Position numbers and translations under genes: made by a program. Positions 22,710 through 30,285 of a stretch of 44,247 nt of DNA are shown one piece after another (within the stretch, counting starts at the first letter, position 1; each line of letters opens with the position of its first letter). The notes beneath the pieces are model-generated. The model saw nothing but the letters and a program-made list of their open reading frames with translations. It searched no databases and was not told where the DNA came from. Source of the stretch: an uncultured Mesorhizobium sp. (GTDB taxonomy: Bacteria; Pseudomonadota; Alphaproteobacteria; Rhizobiales; Rhizobiaceae). The stretch lies in assembly GCA_937958475.1 (NCBI GenBank), contig CALFXR010000209.1, forward strand, positions 1 to 44,247. The letters are read 5' to 3'.

Positions 22710-23855
22710 ATGAAACCACTCGCTTCGCTCCTCTCGGCCTGCCTCCTGACGGCGCTCAGCGCGCCGGTCGACGGCACGGCCGGCGCCTGGCAGCTGCTCG
22801 TCCCGGCCGGCAAGTTCCAGCCGCGCGACGGCCGCGGTCCCTACGACGCCGGCGGCCGGGCGGAGATGGCGGCGATCGTCGCGGCGACCGCCGCCTATCG
22901 CGGCGCCACCGAGATGGTCGTCGACTACGACCACCAGTCGCTGTTCGGCGTCAAGGACGGCGTCGGCGGCACGGCGCGCGCCGCGGGCTGGGTCAAGGCG
23001 CTCGACGTCCGCGACGACGGCATCTGGGGCCGCATCGAATGGACCGCGGCCGCGGCCGCCGCCATCAAGGCGGGCGAATACCGCTACCTGTCGCCGGTGC
23101 CGGCCGTCCGCCCGGACGGTCGCGTGGCGGCCATCCTCTCGATCGCGCTGACCAACGTGCCCGCCCTCGACCTCGAAGCGGTCGCGGCGAGCGCGGTCTT
23201 TCCGCCACTGACAACCACCGAAGGAAAACCCATGGACAAGATCCTGAAGGCGCTCGGCCTGGCCGAAGGCGCCGGCGAAGACGCGGCGATCGCCGCCATC
23301 AACGCGCTGTCGACCTCGGTCGCGGCGATCGCGGTCGCAGCAGGGCTGAAGCCCGAGGCGAAGGCGGCCGAGATCCAGACGGCGGCCGTCGCGGCGCTGG
23401 CCGAGCGGAGCAGGATCGCCAAGGCCGCCGGCCTGGCGGCCGATGCGACGTCGGACGCGATCGTCGCGGCGATGACCGCCGGCGCCGGGGCGCCCGATCC
23501 GACCAAGTGGGTGCCGATCGCCGCGGTGACCGAGCTGCAGGGCCAGGTCAAGGCGCTGCGCGAGGAGCGCACCGGCGACAAGGCGACCGAGGCGGTCGCC
23601 CTGGCGATCAAGGAAGGCAAGCTGACGCCGGCCCTCGAGGGATGGGGCCTCGACCTGTTCAAGAAGGACCATGCCGCCTTCGAGGCCTTCGTCGGCAAGG
23701 CGCCGGTGCTGACCGGCACGCAGCTCGTGCAGCCGAAGATCCCGAGCGGCGTCGAGGGCGTCGCGCTGACCGCCGAGCAGTCCACCGCGGCCAAGGTGCT
23801 CGGCATCGACCCGAAGGCCTATGCCGAAACGCTGAAGGCCGAGCGAGCCGCCTGA
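22710..23855 (+). CDS. I: Prohead protease with C-terminal scaffold (Mu I-like)
   Basis: 381 aa. Start at the ATG at 22710; a TTG at 22677 lies inside the promoter -10 region and is unlikely to be on the transcript. Residues 25-170 resemble Mu gpI: WQLLVPAGKFQPRDGRGPYD, MVVDYDHQSLFG, ARAAGWVKALDVRDDGIWG, and GEYRYLSPVPA. Residues 175-381 are a helical scaffold region, also made separately from an internal start at 23232. It cleaves scaffold and capsid during prohead maturation. Confidence 0.88.
   Translation: MKPLASLLSACLLTALSAPVDGTAGAWQLLVPAGKFQPRDGRGPYDAGGRAEMAAIVAATAAYRGATEMVVDYDHQSLFGVKDGVGGTARAAGWVKALDVRDDGIWGRIEWTAAAAAAIKAGEYRYLSPVPAVRPDGRVAAILSIALTNVPALDLEAVAASAVFPPLTTTEGKPMDKILKALGLAEGAGEDAAIAAINALSTSVAAIAVAAGLKPEAKAAEIQTAAVAALAERSRIAKAAGLAADATSDAIVAAMTAGAGAPDPTKWVPIAAVTELQGQVKALREERTGDKATEAVALAIKEGKLTPALEGWGLDLFKKDHAAFEAFVGKAPVLTGTQLVQPKIPSGVEGVALTAEQSTAAKVLGIDPKAYAETLKAERAA
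23232..23855 (+). CDS. Z: Scaffold protein from internal start (Mu Z-like)
   Basis: 207 aa in the same frame as the protease gene. The internal ATG (residue 175 of the long product, MDKILKALGLAEGAGEDAAI) has GAAGGA six bases upstream, and the domain boundary falls there, after a linker (PPLTTTEGKP). Mu makes Z the same way from the 3' part of I. Ala-rich helices are typical of scaffolds that are later degraded. Confidence 0.7.
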   Translation: MDKILKALGLAEGAGEDAAIAAINALSTSVAAIAVAAGLKPEAKAAEIQTAAVAALAERSRIAKAAGLAADATSDAIVAAMTAGAGAPDPTKWVPIAAVTELQGQVKALREERTGDKATEAVALAIKEGKLTPALEGWGLDLFKKDHAAFEAFVGKAPVLTGTQLVQPKIPSGVEGVALTAEQSTAAKVLGIDPKAYAETLKAERAA

Positions 23856-23910
23856 ACCGCAACCCGCCGACCGGCCAGACCGCCGCGGACGCAGAACCAA
23901 GGAAACCGAC

Positions 23911-24699
23911 ATGACCGCACTTTCCGCCGCCCGCCGCAACTCGCTCCAGCGCGAGCGCGGCTTCATCGAAGCCAAGCCGATGGCCGCGACTCTCACCGTC
24001 CACCAGGGCGGCATGGCGATGCGGAACGCGTCGGGCTACTACACCAAGGCCACGGCCGCTCTCGCCCTGGTCGGCGTCGGCCGCTTCCTCGAGGGCAAGA
24101 CCAACGCGGGTTCGGCCGGCGACGACACGGTCCGGATCGAGGAAGGCATCTTCAACTGGGCGAACTCGTCCTCGGACGACGAGATCACGATCGCCGACAT
24201 CGGCAAAGTCTGCTTCGCCGTCGACGACCAGACGGTCGCCAAGACGTCCGGTTCGGGCACCCGCTCGCCCGCCGGCATCGTCATGGGCGTCGACACGCAT
24301 CTCGGCGTCTGGGTGCTGATGGGCGAGGAAGTGCTGACCGCCTGGCTCGCCCAGCGCAAGAAGATGGTGCCGCTCAGGCTCACCACGCTCGCGGGCAGCG
24401 GCTCGCCGGCCTACCGGACGATCTCGCCCTTCTCCGGCCTGCTCACCTCGATCATGTCCGTCATCGAGGCGGCGCTGACGACCGCGAACGCGACGCTGAC
24501 CGCCTCGATCGGCGGCGTCGCCGTGACCAACGGCGTCATCACCGTCACCCAGGCGGCCTCGGCCGCCGGCGACAAGGACAGCGCGACCCCGACCGCGGCG
24601 AACTACGTCAACGCCGGAGACGAGCTGAAGATCGTCGTCACCGGCACCCAGGACGCGGCCGCACCCGCCAACGCCGTCTTCGAGATCGACGCCGACTAG
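23911..24699 (+). CDS. Capsid decoration/cement-like protein
   Basis: 262 aa, with CAAGGAAACCGAC upstream. The N-terminal 140 residues (TVHQGGMAMRNASGYYTKAT, IEEGIFNWANSSSDDEI, GVDTHLGVWVLMG) fit the cement/DUF2190-like fold that stabilises capsids. The C-terminal 90 residues are a Thr/Ala-rich beta domain (LTASIGGVAVTNGVITVTQA) like a surface-exposed add-on. It sits between scaffold and major capsid protein, where such proteins are encoded. Confidence 0.7.
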   Translation: MTALSAARRNSLQRERGFIEAKPMAATLTVHQGGMAMRNASGYYTKATAALALVGVGRFLEGKTNAGSAGDDTVRIEEGIFNWANSSSDDEITIADIGKVCFAVDDQTVAKTSGSGTRSPAGIVMGVDTHLGVWVLMGEEVLTAWLAQRKKMVPLRLTTLAGSGSPAYRTISPFSGLLTSIMSVIEAALTTANATLTASIGGVAVTNGVITVTQAASAAGDKDSATPTAANYVNAGDELKIVVTGTQDAAAPANAVFEIDAD

Positions 24700-24739
24700 G
24701 CGCCGTTCCCGTCACCCAGGAACCGCAAGGAAACCGTCA

Positions 24740-25639
24740 ATGGACATCAACTCCACCAATCTCGAAGCCCTCCGCGTCGGCTTCAAGACCTCCTTCATGG
24801 CCGGCCTCGGCGAGGCCGATGCGGACGTCGAGCTCATCTGCACCACCGTCCCGTCGAGCAATGCCGAGGAGAAGTACGGCTGGCTGGGCGAGTTCGCCGA
24901 GATGCGCGAGTGGATCGGCGACCGCGTCCTGCAGAACCTCGCCGAGCACGACTATGCGATCCGCAACAAGGACTGGGAGCTGACGGTCGGCGTCGACCGC
25001 AACCACATCCTCGACGACAATCTCGGCATCTACGCGAAGCGCTTCGAGGGGATCGGACGTGCGGTGCGGGCGCACAAGCCGCGGTCCGCGTTCGGGCTGC
25101 TCAAGCTCGGCTTCTCGACCCTTTGTTATGACGGGCAGTTCTTTTTCGATACCGACCACCCGGTCATCGACAAGAACGGCGTCGTGCAGTCGGTCGCCAA
25201 CACCGACGGCGGCTCGGGCGCGGCGTGGTTCCTGATGGACAGCCGGATGCTGCTGAAGCCGATCATCTTCCAGGAGCGGAAGAAGCCCGAGTTCGTCTAC
25301 ATGGACAAGCCGAACGACGCGCCGGTGTTCAACCGCAAGAAGCACGTCTACGGCGTCGACAGCCGCGACAATGTCGGCTTCGGCTTCTGGCAGGGCATCT
25401 GGGGCTCGAAGCAGACGCTCGACGCGACGAACTACGCCGAAGCCCGCGCCGCGATCATGAACATGACGGGCGACTTCGGCCGGCCGCTGGGCCTCGTCCC
25501 GGACGTGCTGATCTGCGACGCGACCAACGAGAGCAAGGCGCGCAAGCTCCTCATCAACGAGAACGCCAGCGGCGGCGAGAGCAACGAGTGGAAGGGTACC
25601 GCCCGCCCGGTGGTCTCCTCCTGGCTGGCTGCCGCCTGA
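24740..25639 (+). CDS. T: Major capsid protein (Mu gpT-like)
   Basis: 299 aa, with GCAAGGAAACCG upstream. gpT family features: FKTSFMAGLGEADADVE, EKYGWLGEFAEMREWIGDR, DWELTVGVDRNHILDDNLGI, LGFSTLCYDGQFFFDTDHPV, and GFWQGIWGSKQTLDATNYAE. It is the main shell subunit of the phage head. It is the phage's own capsid protein, unrelated in sequence to the interrupted HK97-type one at the window edges. Confidence 0.93.
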   Translation: MDINSTNLEALRVGFKTSFMAGLGEADADVELICTTVPSSNAEEKYGWLGEFAEMREWIGDRVLQNLAEHDYAIRNKDWELTVGVDRNHILDDNLGIYAKRFEGIGRAVRAHKPRSAFGLLKLGFSTLCYDGQFFFDTDHPVIDKNGVVQSVANTDGGSGAAWFLMDSRMLLKPIIFQERKKPEFVYMDKPNDAPVFNRKKHVYGVDSRDNVGFGFWQGIWGSKQTLDATNYAEARAAIMNMTGDFGRPLGLVPDVLICDATNESKARKLLINENASGGESNEWKGTARPVVSSWLAAA

Positions 25640-25657
25640 CCGCCGCTCTAAAGCCCT

Positions 25658-25684
25658 CCGCCCGGCGACGGGCGGTGGGTCTTT
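25658..25684 (+). terminator. Hairpin after the major capsid gene
   Basis: CCGCCCG (25658-25664), GNRA-type loop GCGA, CGGGCGG (25669-25675), followed by TGGGTCTTT. A related hairpin-plus-tail follows the next gene (26075-26099). Probably a partial terminator or an RNA-stability end that keeps capsid mRNA in excess over downstream messages. Confidence 0.45.
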
Positions 25685-25731
25685 CGGAAGGGCCGCACCG
25701 CGACCCTTCGGCAAGATCCAAGGGAGACCTC

Positions 25732-26052
25732 ATGAAACTGCTCCGAACCTGCCTGGTGCTCGCCGTGCTGGCGCTCACCATCCTTGCCGTCCCGATGACG
25801 GTCGACGTCCTCGACCTCGGCGGTATCGCGCTGGCCTCGGGATCGACCTACGCGATCGAACCCGTCGTCGAAGGTTCGCCGGTCGGCGATCTCGGCGCGC
25901 TGAGCACCGCCGTCCTGGTGTTCGGCGTCGCCATCCTGCTCGCCGTCGCGATCTGGTGGCTGGACCGCATGTCGCGCCGTCGGCGCGGCGAGTTTGACAC
26001 GCGCCTGGACCATCTGCCGCCGAGCGCCTTCCGTCTCGACGACCCCGGCTGA
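25732..26052 (+). CDS. Two-pass membrane or exported small protein in the head operon
   Basis: 106 aa, with AAGGGAGACCTC upstream. An N-terminal hydrophobic segment (TCLVLAVLALTILAVPMTV) resembles a signal anchor. A second hydrophobic segment follows at about residues 60-77 (STAVLVFGVAILLAVAIWWL), then basic residues (DRMSRRRRGE). Unexpected in a head gene cluster; not recognised. It could be a moron, since it is bracketed by two similar hairpins. Confidence 0.6.
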   Translation: MKLLRTCLVLAVLALTILAVPMTVDVLDLGGIALASGSTYAIEPVVEGSPVGDLGALSTAVLVFGVAILLAVAIWWLDRMSRRRRGEFDTRLDHLPPSAFRLDDPG

Positions 26053-26074
26053 CGCCCGCCTGCCCGACGACGAT

Positions 26075-26099
26075 CCGCCGGCTCGGCCGGCGGGTCCTT
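26075..26099 (+). terminator. Hairpin after the small membrane protein gene
   Basis: CCGCCGGC (26075-26082), loop TCG, GCCGGCGG (26086-26093), then GTCCTTC. The sequence CCTTCGGCAAG follows both this hairpin and the leader of the preceding gene (near 25704 and 26096). Confidence 0.4.
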
Positions 26100-26147
26100 C
26101 GGCAAGGTCTCCCCATGAGGCCTTTCTCAAGGACCCGGAGAAGAACC

Positions 26148-27107
26148 ATGGCCAAGAAGGCAAAGCAGATACTAGCGGGCTCGCCCGTCGTGGAGGACCG
26201 TCAGCCGGCTCCGGCGGAAGCTTCGGCTCCCGCCCCGGCGGGCGCTCCGTCCGGCGAAGGCCCCGGGGCAAAGCAGATACTAGCGGGCTCGCCCGTCGTG
26301 GAGGACCGTCAGCCGGCTCCGGCGGAAGCTTCGGCTCCCGCCCCGGCGGGCGCTCCGTCCGGCGAAGGCCCCGGGGCAAAGCAGATACTAGCGGGCTCGC
26401 CCGTCGTGGAGGACCGTCAGCCGGCTCCGGCGGAAGCTTCGGCTCCCGCCCCGGCGGGCGCTCCGTCCGGCGAAGGCCCCGGGGCAAAGCAGATACTAGC
26501 GGGCTCGCCCGTCGTGGAGGACCGTCAGCCGGCTCCGGCGGAAGCTTCGGCTCCCGCCTCGGCGGGTGCTCCCTCCGGCGAAGGCCCCGGGGAAGTGGAC
26601 ACGCACGAGAAGGTCGCTTCCGAAGCCGGCGCAGTGGCGAGTGCGCCGGAGCCCCATTTCACCGATGACCCCCGAGCGCCGCAGGCCGACGGCGGGGCCG
26701 GCGTTCCGACCGGCCCCGCAGCAGCCGCCGAAGCGGGTAGCGGCCTGATCGCGATCACCGTCATCGGTCCGGCAAAGGGCCGGCGCCGCGCCGGCCGCCA
26801 GTTCGGTCCGACGCCGACCGAACTCGAGGTCTCTCGGGACGAATACGAGGCGATCAGGGCCGACACCGCACTCGCGGTGACGCTGGGGACGGTATCTGCG
26901 GCCGCGGCCGCGTCGGGCAAGCGCCCGTCGATCGAGGCGTTCCTCGACGAGGACGGTTTCGTCCGGCCGGTCAAGGTTCTCGGCCCGGTCAGGGGACGGC
27001 GGCGCGCCGGCTATCACTTCGGTGCGGAAGCGCAGCGGATCCGGCCCACGCGCGCCGCGCTGGAGCAGATCCTGCAGGACCCCGACCTCTCGGTCCTTCC
27101 GGCCTGA
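26148..27107 (+). CDS. Repeat-containing Mu gp35/HI1506-like protein
   Basis: 319 aa from the ATG with GGAG seven bases upstream; an in-frame ATG at 26115 lacks a clear site. Residues 5-148 are four 36-aa repeats (AKQILAGSPVVEDRQPAPAE plus a Pro/Ala/Gly-rich half). The C-terminal part has two copies of a short domain with the motif GPxxGRRRAGxxFG followed by a helix, near residues 200-245 and 272-319. That domain is typical of Mu-like head proteins next to the capsid gene (HI1506-like), where one copy is usual. Probably a minor head protein with a flexible N-terminal arm. Confidence 0.75.
   Translation: MAKKAKQILAGSPVVEDRQPAPAEASAPAPAGAPSGEGPGAKQILAGSPVVEDRQPAPAEASAPAPAGAPSGEGPGAKQILAGSPVVEDRQPAPAEASAPAPAGAPSGEGPGAKQILAGSPVVEDRQPAPAEASAPASAGAPSGEGPGEVDTHEKVASEAGAVASAPEPHFTDDPRAPQADGGAGVPTGPAAAAEAGSGLIAITVIGPAKGRRRAGRQFGPTPTELEVSRDEYEAIRADTALAVTLGTVSAAAAASGKRPSIEAFLDEDGFVRPVKVLGPVRGRRRAGYHFGAEAQRIRPTRAALEQILQDPDLSVLPA
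26160..26591 (+). repeat. Four tandem 108-bp repeats
   Basis: Units start at 26160, 26268, 26376 and 26484. The first three appear identical; the fourth differs at a few bases near its end (GCCTCGGCGGGTGCTCCC). Each encodes 36 residues in frame, so copy-number change would keep the gene open. Near-identity implies recent expansion. Confidence 0.92.
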
Positions 27108-27112
27108 ACTCC

Positions 27113-27187
27113 AGCGGGGTGGGGAAGCGGTATCCCGCCTGGCTCATAACCAGGAGATCGCCGGTTCAAATCCGGCTCCCGCAACCA
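27113..27187 (+). tRNA. tRNA-Met(CAT), initiator-like
   Basis: 75 nt with encoded CCA and a full cloverleaf: acceptor AGCGGGG/TCCCGCA, D-stem GGGA/TCCC with loop AGCGGTA, anticodon arm CCTGG-CTCATAA-CCAGG (anticodon 27145-27147), variable loop AGATC, T arm GCCGG-TTCAAAT-CCGGC. Initiator traits: positions 1 and 72 do not pair (A-A), 11:24 is purine:pyrimidine (G:C), and the two anticodon-stem pairs nearest the loop are G:C (the third is U:A). It begins 5 nt after a stop codon and lies inside the late operon on the coding strand, so it must be cut from the late transcript. Elongator Met or Ile2 (lysidine) is less likely given these traits. Confidence 0.88.
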
Positions 27188-27282
27188 GAATACCCGAGCG
27201 CGCCCGCCGACAGGCGCGATCTTAAGGCCAGCTGCAGCGGCGGGGCGGCTGGCGACCACACAAGCGAGCGAACACGGCTGAG

Positions 27283-27720
27283 ATGGCCTACGTCACCCAA
27301 CAGGACCTGGTCGACCGCTTCGGGCAGACGGACCTGATCCGCCTGACCGACCGGACGAACAAGCCGCCGACGACGATCAACGCGACGACGGTCGATCGGG
27401 CAATCGGCGACGCGTCGGCGCTGATCGACAGCCATCTCGCCAAGGCCTACGCCCTGCCGCTGACCGCCGTTCCGGACATCCTGGTCAAGGTCGCCGCAGA
27501 CATTGCCTTCTACTTCCTGCACGGCAAGGCTGCCGGCGACGACAAGGACAGCCCGCTCGTGCGCGACTACAACAACGCGCTGCGCTGGCTGGAGAACGTC
27601 TCGCGCGGCCTGGTCGTCCTCGATGCCGCCGGCATCGCGCCGGACCAGGCGGGCGGCGGCGCGGTCAAGGCGACCACGCCGGGCCGCAGGTTCACCCGCG
27701 ACAGTCTGGCGGGGCTGTGA
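27283..27720 (+). CDS. DUF1320 head-tail connector protein (Mu gp36-like)
   Basis: 145 aa. The DUF1320 pattern is clear: AYVTQQDLVDRFGQTDLIRL, then VDRAIGDASALIDSHLAKAY and VAADIAFYFLHG, and RDYNNALRWLENVSRGLVVL. It is an adaptor protein at the portal vertex. A 95-bp gap separates it from the tRNA; no other feature is visible there. No strong ribosome-binding site is seen (CACGGCTGAG). Confidence 0.88.
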   Translation: MAYVTQQDLVDRFGQTDLIRLTDRTNKPPTTINATTVDRAIGDASALIDSHLAKAYALPLTAVPDILVKVAADIAFYFLHGKAAGDDKDSPLVRDYNNALRWLENVSRGLVVLDAAGIAPDQAGGGAVKATTPGRRFTRDSLAGL

Positions 27721-28310
27721 TGGTCGACGGCATCCGCCTCACGGTCACCGACGCCGACATCCTGGCGACGCTCGACCGCGTCGACCGGGTCGCCGCCGAT
27801 CCCGGCGCCATCATGTCCGGCATCGCCGGCTACATGGTGACGGCGACGCAGCGCCACATCGAGAGCGAGCGGGGGCCGGACGGCGCCTGGCCTCGCCTGT
27901 CGCCGCGCACGGCCGCGAAGCGCATCGGCCGCCGCCAGCGCGGCACCGCCAACATGCTGCGCGTCCACCCATCCACCGGGTTCTACGCGAGCATCGTCGG
28001 CGAGGCGACGTCGACCGAGGCGATCGTCGGCACCAATGCGGTGCAGGCGGCCATCCTGCAGCTCGGTGGCACGATCAAGATGCCGCCGCGCGAGCAGGAC
28101 ATCCACTTTGCCAGGACGAACCGCGGCTGGCGCTTCGCCAGGGCCGCGGCGAAGCGCAAGGAGACACGCCGGGTCAAGGTCGGCGCGCACAGCGTCACCA
28201 TCCCGGCGCGCGAATATCTCTACGTCGACCAGCTCGATCGCGAGGAGATCGAGCGCATCGCAGCCGACGGATTCCGCCGCGAGACCGGCCTGCCGGGAGG
28301 CGCGCCGTGA
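27720..28310 (+). CDS. G: Virion morphogenesis protein (Mu gpG-like)
   Basis: 196 aa from the ATG overlapping the previous stop by one base (a GTG directly before it is possible). The family pattern is VRDVAADPGAIM-like near residue 20 (as VDRVAADPGAIMSGIAGYMV), RHIESERGPDGAWPRLSPRT, LRVHPSTGFYASIVGEATST, and IPAREYLYVDQ. In Mu, G sits before I; here it is after the capsid gene, as in many other Mu-like phages. Involved in head-tail joining or tail completion. Confidence 0.82.
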   Translation: MVDGIRLTVTDADILATLDRVDRVAADPGAIMSGIAGYMVTATQRHIESERGPDGAWPRLSPRTAAKRIGRRQRGTANMLRVHPSTGFYASIVGEATSTEAIVGTNAVQAAILQLGGTIKMPPREQDIHFARTNRGWRFARAAAKRKETRRVKVGAHSVTIPAREYLYVDQLDREEIERIAADGFRRETGLPGGAP

Positions 28311-28741
28311 CGATCGCCGCCGATTTCATCGCCCGCCTCCAGGCGATCACGCCGCCAATCTTCGCCATCGTCGAGGGCGCGGCCGATTTCTCGACGATCG
28401 ACGGCGTGCCGACCGGAATGCCGGCGGCCTACGTGCTCGTCGAGGAGGAAGAGAGCGGCGACAACGAACGCGCGACAGGACCGGTGCTGCAGCGCTGCGA
28501 GGCGGACATCGCCGTCGTCATCGTCACCGACAACGTCTCGGACGTCTCCGGCGGCGCCGTCGCCTCCGACGTCGAGACACTGAAAGCGGCCGTTCGCGCC
28601 GCGCTGATCGGCTTCGTGCCGGCCTCCGCCCAAGGCGGCGACCCGATCACCCACATCGGCGGCAAGCTGATCAGCGCCCGCCGCGGCACCGTCTGGCACC
28701 GCGAGCTGTTCGCGGCCGCCTACTACATCGAGGAGCAGTGA
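28307..28741 (+). CDS. Tail terminator-like protein (Mu gp37-like)
   Basis: 144 aa from a GTG start overlapping the previous stop by 4 nt. Alternating beta/alpha pattern (PPIFAIVEGAADFSTIDGVP, AYVLVEEEESGDNE, CEADIAVVIVTDNVSD, VETLKAAVRAALIGFVPA) and position before the tube protein fit the tail terminator/gp37 group. Confidence 0.7.
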   Translation: MTIAADFIARLQAITPPIFAIVEGAADFSTIDGVPTGMPAAYVLVEEEESGDNERATGPVLQRCEADIAVVIVTDNVSDVSGGAVASDVETLKAAVRAALIGFVPASAQGGDPITHIGGKLISARRGTVWHRELFAAAYYIEEQ

Positions 28742-28742
28742 C

Positions 28743-28919
28743 ATGACCGACAAGCCCTACCAGGAACGGAAAGGCGGGTCCTACGTCCGCGATGCGAAGT
28801 CCGGGCGGACCCAGCTCGTCGAGAGCACACGCCCGCAGGAGCCGGGACCCGGCCGGAAGCCGGCCGCCGCCGAACCGGATACGGGCGCTGCTCCCGCGAC
28901 CGACAAGAAGGGGAAATGA
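28743..28919 (+). CDS. 58-aa hypothetical protein of the tail module
   Basis: Starts one base after the previous stop. Hydrophilic, with GGSYVRDAKSGRTQLVEST and a Pro/Ala-rich basic tail. It sits where Mu encodes the tiny gp38/DUF2635 protein, to which it has only weak resemblance (the VRD-x-x-S/T-G stretch). Confidence 0.6.
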   Translation: MTDKPYQERKGGSYVRDAKSGRTQLVESTRPQEPGPGRKPAAAEPDTGAAPATDKKGK

Positions 28920-28922
28920 CCG

Positions 28923-29852
28923 ATGGCCGCCCGCTACGTCCGCAAGCTCGCCCTGCTCGCCAAGATCGAAACCTCCTACGGCGTCGACCCGACGCCATCC
29001 GGCGCGGCGAACGCGATCCTCGCCACCGCCGTCAACGTCAACCCGCTGGAAGGCGGCGAGGAGCGGCGCGATCTCCTGCTGCCCTATCTCGGCCACCAGG
29101 GCGTCATCCTGACCAGCAACCACGCGTCGATCGAGTTCTCGGTGGAGATGGCGGGATCGGGCGCCGCGGGAACCGCTCCCGCCTATGGGCCGCTGCTGCG
29201 CGCCTGCGGCCTGACCGAGACGGTCGACACGGGAGTGTCCGTCTCCTACGAGCCGGTCTCGGCTGCCTACGAGGCTGTGACCTTCCACTATAACCTCGAC
29301 GGCGTTCGCCACATCTTCCTCGGCTCGCGCGGAGCGCTGTCCTTCGAGCTGGTGCCGCAGCAGATCCCGCGTTTCCGCTTCCGCTACCTCGGCCTGCTTG
29401 GCGCGCTCTCCGACACCGATCTGCCGGCGCTGACGCTTTCGGCGTTCAAGAAGCCGGTCGTCGTCAATAAGGCGAACACGACGTTTTCGCTGCACGGGGT
29501 CACCCCGCCGATGGAACGCTTCGCCTTCGACCTCGGCGGCCAGGTCAACCCGAGCCTCCTGGTCAACTGGGAGGAGATCGAGATCTCCGACCGCCAGGCG
29601 ACCGGCTCGGCGACGGTCCGGGCGGCGCTGCTCGCCACCAAGAACTGGTTCACGGCGGCGCAGGCCGGAACGCGCGACGCGCTGTCGATCGTGCACGGAA
29701 CGGCCGCCGGCAACATCGTCGAGCTCGCGGCGGCCAAGATCGAGATCGGCCGCCCGACGCAGGGCGCCACCCAGGGCATCGCCAACTACACGCTGCCGCT
29801 GATGCTGTGCCCCGACGCCGGCAACGACGAGTTCGCCATCATCGTCCGCTGA
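28923..29852 (+). CDS. Siphovirus-type tail tube protein
   Basis: 309 aa, with AAGGGGAAATGACCG upstream. N-terminus RKLALLAKIETSYGVDPTPS is typical of phage tail tube proteins, followed by EERRDLLLPYLGHQGVILTS, then IEFSVEMAGSGAAGTAPAYG and a beta-rich body ending GIANYTLPLMLCPDAGNDEF. It forms the hexameric rings of a flexible tail. Together with the absence of a sheath gene this shows the phage is not a myovirus like Mu. Confidence 0.85.
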   Translation: MAARYVRKLALLAKIETSYGVDPTPSGAANAILATAVNVNPLEGGEERRDLLLPYLGHQGVILTSNHASIEFSVEMAGSGAAGTAPAYGPLLRACGLTETVDTGVSVSYEPVSAAYEAVTFHYNLDGVRHIFLGSRGALSFELVPQQIPRFRFRYLGLLGALSDTDLPALTLSAFKKPVVVNKANTTFSLHGVTPPMERFAFDLGGQVNPSLLVNWEEIEISDRQATGSATVRAALLATKNWFTAAQAGTRDALSIVHGTAAGNIVELAAAKIEIGRPTQGATQGIANYTLPLMLCPDAGNDEFAIIVR

Positions 29853-29904
29853 CCTGGAAGCACCCGGGAAGGCACCGTGAAGACAGTTTGAAAGGCCGTT
29901 GAAG

Positions 29905-30285
29905 ATGAAGTTCGTCGCCGTCAAGGAACACCGCTACTGGTGGCCGATCCGCGTCAAGGTGCCCAATCCGGAGCCGCGCGCCGCCGGCACCTTCCTCGAC
30001 CAGTCGTTCAAGGCGCAGTTCGTCTCGATCCCGAAGGACGAGGCGATGGCGCTGGAGCGCGAGATCCGCGTGCTGCCGGAAACGGAACGCGCCGGCCGCG
30101 AGCACGCGCTGCTCGAGCGCGTCCTGGTCGGCTGGGATGACAACATCGTCGACGAGGAGGGCAAGCCGGTGCCGTTCTCGATCGAGCAGTTCCGCGAGCT
30201 GATGCAGTCGAGCTGGTTCCGCATCGGCGCCTACCAGGGCTGGAACGAGTCCGTGGTGGGCGAAGAGGCGCGAAGGGGAAACTGA
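29905..30285 (+). CDS. Tail assembly chaperone, short form (lambda G-like)
   Basis: 126 aa from the ATG with AAAGG nine bases upstream. Reads MKFVAVKEHRYWWPIRVKVP and includes LERVLVGWDDNIVDEEGKPV, PFSIEQFRELMQ, common in tail assembly chaperones located between tube and tape-measure genes. It ends RRGN-stop, with the slippery heptamer GGGAAAC as its last seven coding bases. A fraction of ribosomes would continue in the -1 frame to make the longer form. Confidence 0.85.
   Translation: MKFVAVKEHRYWWPIRVKVPNPEPRAAGTFLDQSFKAQFVSIPKDEAMALEREIRVLPETERAGREHALLERVLVGWDDNIVDEEGKPVPFSIEQFRELMQSSWFRIGAYQGWNESVVGEEARRGN
30276..30282 (+). promoter_or_regulatory. Programmed -1 frameshift site GGGAAAC
   Basis: X-XXY-YYZ heptamer read G-GGA-AAC in the zero frame and directly followed by the TGA stop at 30283-30285. 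A slip back by one base gives GGG-AAA and continues CTG-ACC into an open frame to 30689. Lambda uses GGGAAAG at the same place in gene G. Confidence 0.88.

Noticed and set aside
26160..26591. CRISPR-like array from regular repeats
   Set aside because: Repeats are contiguous with no spacers and encode protein in frame.
25994..26668. Long open frames through the 108-bp repeats in other frames and on the minus strand
   Set aside because: A repeat length divisible by three keeps every stop-free frame open; no ribosome-binding sites or family resemblance, while the frame from 26148 ends in recognisable head-protein domains.
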